NCBI GenBank assembly: GCA_946186725.1
Contig: CAMHOI010000006.1
Span: 1 to 13,840 of the forward strand
Length of the DNA: 13,840 bases
Direction: 5' to 3'
DNA from: an uncultured Clostridia bacterium
GTDB lineage: Bacteria > Bacillota > Clostridia > Oscillospirales > Acutalibacteraceae
Shown: in pieces, positions 6,992 through 13,375 of the stretch
Numbering within the stretch: position 1 is the first letter of the stretch
How the letters are laid out: the number at the start of each line of letters is the position of its first letter
Program-made: the position numbers and the translations under genes
The notes under the pieces: model-generated
What the model saw: only the letters and a program-made list of their open reading frames with translations
What the model was told of the DNA's origin: nothing
The model's database searches: none

Positions 6992-8185
6992 ATGGCACTC
7001 ATCGTTCAGAAATTCGGTGGGTCCTCGGTGGCCGACGCGGCGCGCATGCGCAACGTCGCCGGCATCATCACCGAGACCTACAAGGCGGGCAACGACGTCG
7101 TCGTCGCGGTTTCCGCTCAGGGGGACACCACCGACGACCTCATCGAAAAGGCCCGGGAGATCAACCCCGACGCCTCCAAGCGGGAGATGGATATGCTCCT
7201 CGCCGCCGGGGAGCAGATGTCCGCGGCCCTGCTCGCCATGGCCATTGAGAAGCTGGGCTTCCCGGTCGTCTCCCTGCTGGGCTGGCAGGCGGGCGTGCAG
7301 ACCGACTCCCATTACGGCATGGCGAAGATCAAGACCGTCTCCTCCGAGCGGCTTACCGCGGAGCTGGCCAAGCGCAACATCGTCATCGTCGCCGGCTTCC
7401 AGGGGATCAACAAGTACGAGGACGTCACCACCCTCGGCCGCGGCGGATCGGACACCAGCGCCGTCGCGCTGGCCTGCGCCCTTCGCGCCGACAAGTGCCA
7501 GATCTACACCGACGTCGACGGCGTGTATACCGCCGACCCGCGCAAGGTGACCGGCGCCAGGAAGCTGGACGAGATCACCTACGACGAGATGCTCGAACTC
7601 GCCACCCTCGGCGCTCAGGTGCTCCACAACCGCTCGGTCGAGATGGCAAAGAAATACGGGATCGAGATCGAAGTTTTGACCAGTCTTGAGCGCAAGCCCG
7701 GGACCATCGTGAAGGAGAATGCGAAAATGGAAAAAATGCTGGTTCGCGGCGTGGCCAAGGACACCAACGTCGCCCGGATCTCCATCGTCGGCCTGCCCGA
7801 CACCCCCGGTGTGGCCTTCCGGCTGTTTGACCGCCTGGCCCAGAAGAAGATCAACATCGACATCATCCTCCAGTCGGTCGGCCGCGACGGTACCAAGGAC
7901 ATCACCTTCACCGTCGCCGGGGAGCAGGCGGACGAAGCCATGGCGGCCCTGGCCGATATGGGCAACGCCAACGTCGTCTGTGACCGGGACGTCGCCAAGG
8001 TGTCCATCGTCGGCGCCGGTATGGAGACACACCCCGGCGTGGCCGCCAAGATGTTCGAGGCGCTCTATGACAAGAGCATCAACATCCAGATGATCGCCAC
8101 CAGCGAGATCAAGGTCTCCGTCCTCATCGCCCGCGGCGACGCCGACAAGGCCGTCCAGGCCGTCCACGACGCCTTCATCAAATAA
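6992..8185 (+). CDS. lysC: Aspartate kinase (aspartokinase), with tandem ACT domains
   Basis: Phosphorylates aspartate, the first step toward lysine, threonine and methionine; cytoplasmic. 397 residues, typical for the monofunctional Bacillus-type enzyme. Kinase domain 1-245: KFGGSSV (7-13), TTLGRGGSDTSA (146-157, catalytic/substrate loop) and IYTDVDGVYTADPR (171-184, nucleotide binding). The regulatory part has ACT1 (about 262-330, GLPDTPGVAFRLFDRLAQKK) and ACT2 (about 340-397, GMETHPGVAAKMFEALYDKS), which normally bind lysine and/or threonine. The ATG at 6992 has only a weak AGGCAGG-like site, so translation may depend partly on coupling with hom 21 bases upstream. An internal start for the regulatory half is annotated separately. 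Ends in a terminator hairpin just past the stop. Confidence 0.97.
   Translation: MALIVQKFGGSSVADAARMRNVAGIITETYKAGNDVVVAVSAQGDTTDDLIEKAREINPDASKREMDMLLAAGEQMSAALLAMAIEKLGFPVVSLLGWQAGVQTDSHYGMAKIKTVSSERLTAELAKRNIVIVAGFQGINKYEDVTTLGRGGSDTSAVALACALRADKCQIYTDVDGVYTADPRKVTGARKLDEITYDEMLELATLGAQVLHNRSVEMAKKYGIEIEVLTSLERKPGTIVKENAKMEKMLVRGVAKDTNVARISIVGLPDTPGVAFRLFDRLAQKKINIDIILQSVGRDGTKDITFTVAGEQADEAMAALADMGNANVVCDRDVAKVSIVGAGMETHPGVAAKMFEALYDKSINIQMIATSEIKVSVLIARGDADKAVQAVHDAFIK
7714..7729 (+). promoter_or_regulatory. Internal ribosome binding site and start for a lysC beta subunit
   Basis: AAGGAG (7712-7717) lies nine bases before an in-frame ATG (7727-7729), codon 246. Initiation here would make a 152-residue product with just the two ACT domains. 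This site is better than the one at the gene's own start. Bacillus subtilis aspartokinase II and Corynebacterium LysC are known to make such a beta subunit from an internal start at about the same place. Confidence 0.7.
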
Positions 8186-8193
8186 CAACGACC

Positions 8194-8231
8194 GAAAGGA
8201 GCCGCAGTTCATCCGACTGCGGTTTCTTTTT
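8194..8231 (+). terminator. Intrinsic terminator between lysC and the flavoprotein genes
   Basis: Core stem CCGCAGT/ACTGCGG (8202-8208, 8216-8222) with a 7-base loop, then TTTCTTTTT. With G-U pairs the stem extends to 15 bp (8194-8208 with 8216-8230). The ribosome binding site of the next gene begins two bases after the U-tract, so the two signals are packed together. Confidence 0.8.
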
Positions 8232-8243
8232 CAGGAGGAAGCC

Positions 8244-9467
8244 ATGAAAGCACACGACGTCATCATCGTCGGCGGGGGCGCCTCGGGCCTGACGGCCGCG
8301 ATTGCCGCCAAGCGGGCCGCGCCCGCCCTGCGCGTCGCCCTCTTTGAGAGCGGCGCCCGCGTGGGCCGCAAGCTGCTCGTCACCGGCAACGGTCGCTGCA
8401 ATCTGACCAACGAGCGCGTCGAGATCTCCCGCTACCACGGCGGCGACCTGGCGGCGGCCGGGCGCGTCCTCGACCGCTTTGACGGCGCCGCCACCGCCGC
8501 CTTTTTCGCCTCTCTCGGCGTGCCCCTGCGCGCCGACGGGACGGATGGCAAGCTCTATCCCGCCTCTCTGCAGGCCGGCTCCGTCGTGGACGTCCTCCGT
8601 TTTGAGTGCGACCGTCTGGGGGTCGAGACCCTGCTCGAGTGCCACGTCACCGCCCTGACCGCATCGGGCGTCGCCTTCGAGGGCGGTCAAGCGGCCGCCC
8701 GCGCCGTCGTGATCGCCTGCGGCGGCCGCGCCGCCCCCCACACCGGCTCGTGCGGCAGCGGCTACGCCCTGCTGGAGCAGGCCGGGCATACCCTCACCCC
8801 CCTCCATCCCGCCATCGTCCCCCTGCGCACCGAGACCGAGCCCATCCGCCCCGTGACCAAGCTCAGGATCGAGGGCGTCGTCACCGCCTTTGCCGGGGAT
8901 GAAATGCGGCGGGAAGCGGGGGAGATCCATTTTGCCGAGTACGGCCTCTCCGGCCCGCCCGTGATGCAACTGTCCGGTTTCGTGGCCGCCCGCGGCGGCG
9001 CCGATCTCCTTCTGGATCTGCTGCCCGACCGCACCGGGGAATGGGTGCTGTCCTATCTCCGCGAGCGCCGCGCCGCCGCCTACGGCGATCTGGCCGAAAA
9101 CCTCTTCCTCGGCCTGACCCACAAGCGGGTCGGCCTCATGCTCCTCAAGCGCGCCGGCCTGTCGCCCCGGCAGGCGGCATCCTCCCTTTCGGACGGCGAT
9201 CTCGCCGCCCTCGCCACGCTCGCCAAGGCCTTTCCCCTGCGCGCCACGGGCACGGCCGGCTGGGCGGACGCCCAGGTGACTGCCGGCGGCGTGCCGCTGG
9301 GGGAGTTCACCGGCGACCTCATGTCAAAAAAGCGCCCCGGTCTCTTTGCCTGCGGTGAGGTGCTGGACGTCACCGGCGACTGCGGCGGCTTCAACCTGCA
9401 GTGGGCGTGGTCGAGCGGCTATGTCGCGGGCTCCTCCGCCGCCGCCTTTGCGGAGGGAGAGCGATGA
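8244..9467 (+). CDS. BaiN/YhiN (HI0933) family NAD(P)/FAD-dependent oxidoreductase
   Basis: 407 residues, normal for the family. The N-terminal Rossmann FAD motif is VIIVGGGASG (6-15). The signature GRKLLVTGNGRCNLTN (41-56) is specific to HI0933-like proteins. Mid-protein GLSGPPVMQLSG and C-terminal LFACGEVLDVTGDCGGFNLQWAW are also diagnostic. Some members are annotated as aminoacetone oxidases or as bile-acid-related BaiN, but for most the substrate is unknown, as here. The ATG at 8244 has a full AGGAGG five bases upstream. The stop overlaps the next gene's start (ATGA), so the two flavoproteins are translated together. No separate promoter is visible; expression probably depends on readthrough from hom-lysC or on a weak promoter inside lysC. 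Confidence 0.92.
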   Translation: MKAHDVIIVGGGASGLTAAIAAKRAAPALRVALFESGARVGRKLLVTGNGRCNLTNERVEISRYHGGDLAAAGRVLDRFDGAATAAFFASLGVPLRADGTDGKLYPASLQAGSVVDVLRFECDRLGVETLLECHVTALTASGVAFEGGQAAARAVVIACGGRAAPHTGSCGSGYALLEQAGHTLTPLHPAIVPLRTETEPIRPVTKLRIEGVVTAFAGDEMRREAGEIHFAEYGLSGPPVMQLSGFVAARGGADLLLDLLPDRTGEWVLSYLRERRAAAYGDLAENLFLGLTHKRVGLMLLKRAGLSPRQAASSLSDGDLAALATLAKAFPLRATGTAGWADAQVTAGGVPLGEFTGDLMSKKRPGLFACGEVLDVTGDCGGFNLQWAWSSGYVAGSSAAAFAEGER

Positions 9468-11002
9468 TCCTCCTGCGAAACGTCCCCGTCCCCCTCGATG
9501 AGACGGATCTGCGCGCTCCCGCCGCCGCCAAGCTCCGATGCGACCCCGCGCGGATCGTCTCTTGCCGCCTTATGCGCCGCTCCGTTGACGCCCGCAAGCG
9601 GGAGGACGTCCGCTTCATCTGCACGCTCCTTGTGGAGGCGCAGGGGGAGGAGGCGCTCGTGCGCCGCTGTCCCGATGCCGCCGTGTGGCAGGCGCCCGCG
9701 CCCCGGGAGCTGCGCCCCACCCGGCCCAAGGACGGCCCGCCGCCCGTCGTGGTGGGCAGCGGCCCCGCCGGGCTCTTCGCCGCGCTCGCGCTGGCCGGTC
9801 AGGGCTACGCCCCCGTCCTCCTCGAGCGGGGCAAGGCCGTCGAGGAACGGATTGCCGACGTCGAGCGGTTCTGGCGATCGGGCGTCCTCGACCCCGAGTC
9901 CAACGTCCCCTTCGGCGAGGGTGGCGCCGGCACCTTCTCGGACGGCAAGCTCACCACCGGCACCAAGGACCCCCGCATCACCGGCGTGCTGGAGACCTTC
10001 GTCCGCTTCGGCGCCCCCGAGAGCATCCTTTACGATGCCCTGCCCCACGTCGGCACCGACCGTCTGCGGGACGTCGTGCGCGCCATGCGGCAGGAGATCC
10101 TCCGCCTGGGCGGGCGCGTCCTCTTTTCTCACAAAATGACCGACTTCACCCTCCGAAACGGCAGGGGAGAGGTGCTCTGCGCCACCCCCGAGGGGGAGAA
10201 GCGCATCCCCTGCGGCGGGCTCATCCTCGCCGTCGGCCACAGCGCCCGGGCGTCCAAGCCCTTTTCCGTCGGCGTGCGCATCGAGCACCGCCGCCGGGCG
10301 ATCGACGAGGCCCGCTACGGCGCCTTCGCCGGTCACCCCGCCCTCGGCCCCGCCTCCTATAAGCTGGCCGTCCACCTCGGCGGCAGAGGGGTCTATACCT
10401 TCTGTATGTGCCCGGGCGGTCAGGTGGTCGCCGCCGCCGACGAGGCGGGCGGGATCGTCACCAACGGGATGTCCGACTTCGCCCGCTCGGGCGAAAACTC
10501 CAACAGCGCCCTGCTCGTGGGGGTCGACCCCGCCGACTTCGGCGCCGGAGGGGTGCTCGCGGGGGTGGCGTTTCAGCGCCGCATCGAGCGCGCCGCTTTT
10601 GCGCAGACGGGCTCCTACCGTGCCCCCTGCCAGCGGGTGGAGGATTTCCTCGCCCGCCGCCCCTCCTCGCGTTGGGGCGAGGTCGCGCCGAGCTACCTGC
10701 CCGGCGTCGCCTGCGGGGAAATGGATTCCCTCTTCCCGCCCTTCGTCAGTGACGCCCTTCGCGCCGCTCTGCCCGCCTTCGGGCGGCAGATCGCCGGCTT
10801 CGACGCCCCCGACGCCCTGCTGACGGGGCCGGAGACCCGCTCCTCCTCCCCCGTGCGCATCCTGCGGGATGAGACGCTGCGCTCCCCCCTCGGCTTCTAC
10901 CCCTGCGGCGAGGGCGCGGGCTACGCGGGCGGCATCGTCTCCGCCGCCGTCGACGGCCTCCGCTGCGCCGAGGCCTGGATGACGGAGGGATCAAAAGGTT
11001 AA
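9464..11002 (+). CDS. FAD-dependent dehydrogenase-like protein (NAD(P)/FAD oxidoreductase with conserved N-terminal domain)
   Basis: 512 residues from the ATG at 9464, which overlaps the previous stop as ATGA and has GGAGGGAG just upstream. The frame stays open back to 9401 but that part is inside the neighbour gene. Residues 1-85 are a small N-terminal domain (RNVPVPLDETD ... KREDVRFICTLLVEA) standard in this family. The FAD dinucleotide motif is VVVGSGPAGLFAALAL (95-110), then the signature NVPFGEGGAGTFSDGKL (147-163). The C-terminus has GFYPCGEGAGYAGGIVSAAVDG, the second FAD-contact block. The family is widespread in Firmicutes, usually annotated only as FAD-dependent protein; substrate unknown. 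Its stop codon falls within the first GGTTAACATAAT repeat copy. Confidence 0.9.
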   Translation: MILLRNVPVPLDETDLRAPAAAKLRCDPARIVSCRLMRRSVDARKREDVRFICTLLVEAQGEEALVRRCPDAAVWQAPAPRELRPTRPKDGPPPVVVGSGPAGLFAALALAGQGYAPVLLERGKAVEERIADVERFWRSGVLDPESNVPFGEGGAGTFSDGKLTTGTKDPRITGVLETFVRFGAPESILYDALPHVGTDRLRDVVRAMRQEILRLGGRVLFSHKMTDFTLRNGRGEVLCATPEGEKRIPCGGLILAVGHSARASKPFSVGVRIEHRRRAIDEARYGAFAGHPALGPASYKLAVHLGGRGVYTFCMCPGGQVVAAADEAGGIVTNGMSDFARSGENSNSALLVGVDPADFGAGGVLAGVAFQRRIERAAFAQTGSYRAPCQRVEDFLARRPSSRWGEVAPSYLPGVACGEMDSLFPPFVSDALRAALPAFGRQIAGFDAPDALLTGPETRSSSPVRILRDETLRSPLGFYPCGEGAGYAGGIVSAAVDGLRCAEAWMTEGSKG

Positions 11003-11008
11003 CATAAT
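10997..11008. repeat. Repeat copy 1, GGTTAACATAAT
   Basis: Exact 12-base match to copy 2 at 11071-11082. It contains the TAA stop of the flavoprotein gene, so the gene's end and the repeat coincide. Confidence 0.6.
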
Positions 11009-11030
11009 GCCAACAATCCCTGTAGCGTTC

Positions 11031-11061
11031 GGCGCCGTGACTCGTCGCGGCGCTGTTTTTT
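11031..11061 (+). terminator. Intrinsic terminator of the flavoprotein transcript
   Basis: Nine-bp stem GCGCCGTGA/TCGCGGCGC (11032-11040, 11045-11053; one G-U pair), tetraloop CTCG, then TG and six T. It lies 30 bases beyond the stop. Confidence 0.88.
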
Positions 11062-11067
11062 CTCCCA

Positions 11068-11084
11068 TTCGGTTAACATAATAC
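11068..11084. repeat. Repeat copy 2, TTCGGTTAACATAATAC
   Basis: 17-base copy that differs from copy 3 (11254-11270) at two positions. The first 12 bases from GGTT are identical to copy 1. Confidence 0.6.
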
Positions 11085-11253
11085 AGATTCCGTAAGGTCG
11101 GACTCCCTATCCGCCCGCCCCCGCGTACCAAACCACCCCCACGCGACGCAAGGAAAACGAAAAACTCAACCTCTCCGTAGGGCACGGATACATCCGGCCG
11201 CTGTTGCCGCACCGCACCCAAATCGTGCCCCACCGTTCCGCCAACCCCTTCTT
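11085..11253. other. Non-coding stretch between repeat copies 2 and 3
   Basis: No gene is supported: no frame has a start, ribosome binding site and natural codon use. The stretch is rich in C on the plus strand. It contains a small dyad CGGAT/ATCCG (11185-11196) preceded by CCGTAGGGCA, of the sort found in dispersed palindromic elements. The direct repeats on both sides suggest it is, or was, one mobile or dispersed unit, but I cannot see copies elsewhere in the window. Confidence 0.4.
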
Positions 11254-11270
11254 TTCGGTTTACATAACAC
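11254..11270. repeat. Repeat copy 3, TTCGGTTTACATAACAC
   Basis: Two differences from copy 2. It ends 30 bases before the -35 box of the next promoter. Confidence 0.55.
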
Positions 11271-11299
11271 CATTTCACAAAAAAATCCTGCAAACTCTC

Positions 11300-11328
11300 T
11301 TGACAGTCAAATGAACCTGTGATATAAT
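11300..11328 (+). promoter_or_regulatory. Consensus promoter of the DUF1836-SPFH operon
   Basis: TTGACA (11300-11305), a 17-base spacer, TATAAT (11323-11328): both boxes match consensus exactly. An A-rich run (11277-11285) lies upstream and may act as an UP element. The leader is only about 20 bases, so strong constitutive or repressor-controlled expression is expected. Confidence 0.93.
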
Positions 11329-11355
11329 CAAGAAAACGCAAAAGGAGGAACCCCC

Positions 11356-11916
11356 ATGCAGCTTACCGTCGCACCGGGCTCCACGGTGCCCTATCCGGGG
11401 CAGGGAGGCGTGTTTGCCGTCTTCAAGCCCATGCTCGCCGCCGCCGACGGCCTGGCGCTCGGCCAGGTCTGCGCCGTCACCGGGCTGGAGCCCTCCACCC
11501 TGCAGAACTGGGTCAAGCGCGGCTTCGTGCCCCATCCCGTGCGCAAGAAGTACGACGCCCGCGCCCTGGCCCGCATCCTGCTGATCGCCGCCCTGCGGGA
11601 CGGCCTGCCCATCGAGGAGATCGGCGCCCTGATGGCCTTCGTCAACGGCGACACCGAGGATGAATCCGACGACATCGTCCCCGAGGACGCGCTCTACGAC
11701 GCGCTTTGCGCCGCCCTCGCCGCGCTGGAGGACAGCACCGGGGCCGCCGTCGACGCCGCCGTCCGGGCCGCCACCGCGTCCTACGCCGGCCCGCCCGATG
11801 CCGCCGCCCGCCTGCGCGCCGCGCTGAGCGTCATGGTCTGCGCCGCCCTGGCCGGCCGGTGGAAGGCGCTCGCCGAGTCCCGCTTATCCTCGCTATCTCT
11901 CACCGAAAAGGAGTAA
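11356..11916 (+). CDS. DUF1836 domain protein, MerR-like helix-turn-helix regulator
   Basis: 186 residues. The core matches the DUF1836 family of Firmicutes: LGQVCAVTGLEPSTLQNWVK (35-54) is a MerR-like helix-turn-helix, followed by RGFVPHPVRKKYDARALARI (55-74), then LRDGLPIEEIGALMAFVNGD (80-99) and the acidic DESDDIVPEDALYDALC (102-118). The C-terminal ~65 residues are alanine-rich and helical, of unknown role. The family is presumed DNA-binding, but no target is established. The ATG at 11356 has AGGAGG seven bases upstream. As first gene of the operon it could autoregulate. Codon use is very GC-rich, like the bulk of the window. Confidence 0.88.
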   Translation: MQLTVAPGSTVPYPGQGGVFAVFKPMLAAADGLALGQVCAVTGLEPSTLQNWVKRGFVPHPVRKKYDARALARILLIAALRDGLPIEEIGALMAFVNGDTEDESDDIVPEDALYDALCAALAALEDSTGAAVDAAVRAATASYAGPPDAAARLRAALSVMVCAALAGRWKALAESRLSSLSLTEKE

Positions 11917-11921
11917 CCGCC

Positions 11922-12707
11922 ATGAAAAACAGAGTTCTCAAGATCGTCATCCCCTGCGTCGTCGCCCTCTTCGCGCTGATCGTCGTGCTCAACTGCTTTA
12001 CCGTCGTCGACGCGGGCCACACCGGCGTGGTCGTCACCCTCGGCCAGGTCAAGGAGGGCACCCTCCAGGAGGGCATCCACCTCAAGGCGCCCTTCGTCCA
12101 GCAGATCGTCAAGATCGACAACCGCATCGTCAAGCTGGAGGTGGAGACCGAGGCCTTCTCCAAGGACCTCCAGACCGTCGCCACCACCCTGGCCATCAAC
12201 TACCGGGTCGACACCGCCAAGTCTTACTCCATCTACAAGAACATCGGCCCCAATTATGAGAACGTCCTCGTCACGCCCGCCGTCAACGAGGTGCTCAAGG
12301 CCATCACCGCCCAGTATACCGCCGAGGAGAGCGTCACCAACCGCGCTCTGATCTCCGACGGTCTGGTCGACGGCCTGAACGGGAAGCTCAACGCCATCGG
12401 CCTCTACGTGACCGACGTCAACATCATCAACTTCGACTTCTCCGAGGCCTTCATCACCGCCATCGAGGAGAAGCAGGTCGCTCAGCAGCAGCTTCTCAAG
12501 GCCGAGACCGAGAAGCAGACCGCCATCACCAACGCCCAGGCGGAGGCCGAGACCATCCGCATCAAGGCGGAGGCCGAGGCCGAGGCCAACCGCGTCATCG
12601 CGGCTTCGCTGACCGAGGCCATCCTGGAGAACAACAAGATCCAGAAGTGGAACGGCGTCCTGCCCCAGGTCACGGGCGACAACGGCGCCATTATTGATCT
12701 GAAGTAA
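11922..12707 (+). CDS. SPFH/Band 7 (prohibitin-like) membrane protein
   Basis: 261 residues from the ATG at 11922, which has AAGGAG eight bases upstream; the site overlaps the end of the DUF1836 gene, only five bases away. An N-terminal membrane anchor (6-25) is followed by the SPFH domain (about 28-190), starting VVDAGHTGVVVTLGQVKEGTLQEGIHLKAPF in two adjoining parts. A charged Ala/Glu coiled coil (about 190-232, KAETEKQTAITNAQAEAET and on) comes next, then a short tail WNGVLPQVTGDNGAIIDLK. This is the prohibitin/HflC layout. Such proteins form large rings or microdomains in the membrane and often restrain the FtsH protease. No protease or NfeD partner is nearby. The frame extends upstream to 11706 but that part overlaps the previous gene and is not protein-like. 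Confidence 0.92.
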   Translation: MKNRVLKIVIPCVVALFALIVVLNCFTVVDAGHTGVVVTLGQVKEGTLQEGIHLKAPFVQQIVKIDNRIVKLEVETEAFSKDLQTVATTLAINYRVDTAKSYSIYKNIGPNYENVLVTPAVNEVLKAITAQYTAEESVTNRALISDGLVDGLNGKLNAIGLYVTDVNIINFDFSEAFITAIEEKQVAQQQLLKAETEKQTAITNAQAEAETIRIKAEAEAEANRVIAASLTEAILENNKIQKWNGVLPQVTGDNGAIIDLK

Positions 12708-12719
12708 CCTTCCGCACAG

Positions 12720-12753
12720 AAAAAAGCCGACTGTTTCACAGTCGGCTTTTTTT
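12720..12753 (+). terminator. Intrinsic terminator of the DUF1836-SPFH operon
   Basis: Stem AGCCGACTG/CAGTCGGCT (12725-12733, 12739-12747), loop TTTCA, flanked by A-tract and T-tract (to 12753), so it could act in both directions. It lies 12 bases past the SPFH stop. Confidence 0.92.
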
Positions 12754-12853
12754 CATTTATCGCCGCTATCGCTGTCGCCAACAGGGAGGCGGGGCCGGTC
12801 TCGCTCAGCCATTTCACGGTCGCCCCGGACAAGCTTATGGCGTTCCTCCTACG

Positions 12854-12878
12854 AAAAACGGGGACGCACGTCCCCGTT
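12854..12878 (-). terminator. Intrinsic terminator overlapping the comEA stop
   Basis: Nine-bp stem AACGGGGAC/GTCCCCGTT (12857-12865, 12870-12878), loop GCAC. On the minus strand it ends in TTTTT (12858-12854). The stem's first base is the last base of the comEA stop codon. Confidence 0.85.
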
Positions 12879-13282
12879 CAATCCGGCGAGGACGACGCCC
12901 CGCTCACATATACCTTGTCCCGCAGTTGCTCAAGCAGCGCTTGTCCGATCCCGCGCACGTTGAGCAGGTCGTCTACGCTCCCGAAGGGACCGTTCTCCTC
13001 CCGGTAGGCGAGGATGGCGTCGGCCTTGCTCTCCCCGATGCCGGGCAGGGTCAGCAGCGCCGCTCTTCCCGCAGAGTTGAGATCGACGGGCCCATCCTCC
13101 GCGGGCGGAGCGGAGGCGGTCAGCAGCTGCGTCACCGTCACGCCCGTGTCGGGGTGCGGGATGGAGTCAAAGACGCGGAAGGCGATCAGCACCGTCACCC
13201 CGATCAGCATCAGGACGAGGATCACCCGCTCGGTGGGGGAGAGGCGCACGTCGTGCTCCTGTCGCCAGTCGCGGTAAGACAT
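12878..13282 (-). CDS. comEA: ComEA-like helix-hairpin-helix DNA-binding protein
   Basis: 134 residues. A membrane anchor (19-37, RVILVLMLIGVTVLIAF) follows a charged N-terminus. A linker of about 28 residues leads to the ComEA C-terminal domain: VDLNSAGRAALLTLPGIGES (66-85) and FGSVDDLLNVRGIGQALLEQ (100-119), two helix-hairpin-helix turns. ComEA binds incoming DNA outside the membrane during natural transformation. Compared with the Bacillus protein (about 200 residues) this one lacks the SLBB domain, a common short form. No comEC or comF is in view, so competence cannot be concluded. The ATG at 13282 has AAGGAG seven bases upstream. It follows ychF on the same strand after 93 bases. Confidence 0.87.
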   Translation of the reverse strand: MSYRDWRQEHDVRLSPTERVILVLMLIGVTVLIAFRVFDSIPHPDTGVTVTQLLTASAPPAEDGPVDLNSAGRAALLTLPGIGESKADAILAYREENGPFGSVDDLLNVRGIGQALLEQLRDKVYVSGASSSPD

Positions 13283-13341
13283 TCTGCCTCTCCTTCCCGC
13301 GGGAAAGCGACCGCTCGCCCGCTTGATTTCGAGACTATCTT

Positions 13342-13366
13342 ACACCTTTTGCGGTCCGCAAAGTGT
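13342..13366. other. Hairpin between ychF and comEA
   Basis: TTTGCG/CGCAAA stem with loop GTC (13348-13362), extended by ACAC/GTGT across a two-base bulge. No U-tract follows on the minus strand, so it is a poor terminator. It may be an RNA processing or stability element, or an operator. Confidence 0.4.
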
Positions 13367-13375
13367 GAACGGTCT

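Noticed and set aside
5720..8212. An 830-codon open frame on the minus strand across hom and lysC
   Set aside because: Same shadow effect. It runs through the lysC terminator and hom leader and has low-complexity composition; hom and lysC are unmistakable on the other strand.
8211..8243. In-frame upstream extension of the first flavoprotein, with GGAG nine bases before an ATC codon
   Set aside because: ATC is a very rare start, the stretch lies within the terminator hairpin, and the ATG at 8244 has a full AGGAGG and begins the FAD motif correctly.
10991..11341. A 116-codon minus-strand frame in the intergenic stretch after the flavoprotein gene
   Set aside because: It crosses a terminator, all three repeat copies and the next promoter, and no family is recognisable. 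More likely repeat-derived non-coding DNA.
12754..12850. Protein-like plus-strand reading (AIAVANREAGPVSLSHFTV) between the two terminators
   Set aside because: No start, no ribosome binding site and no recognised family. It could be a decayed gene scrap but is too short to call.
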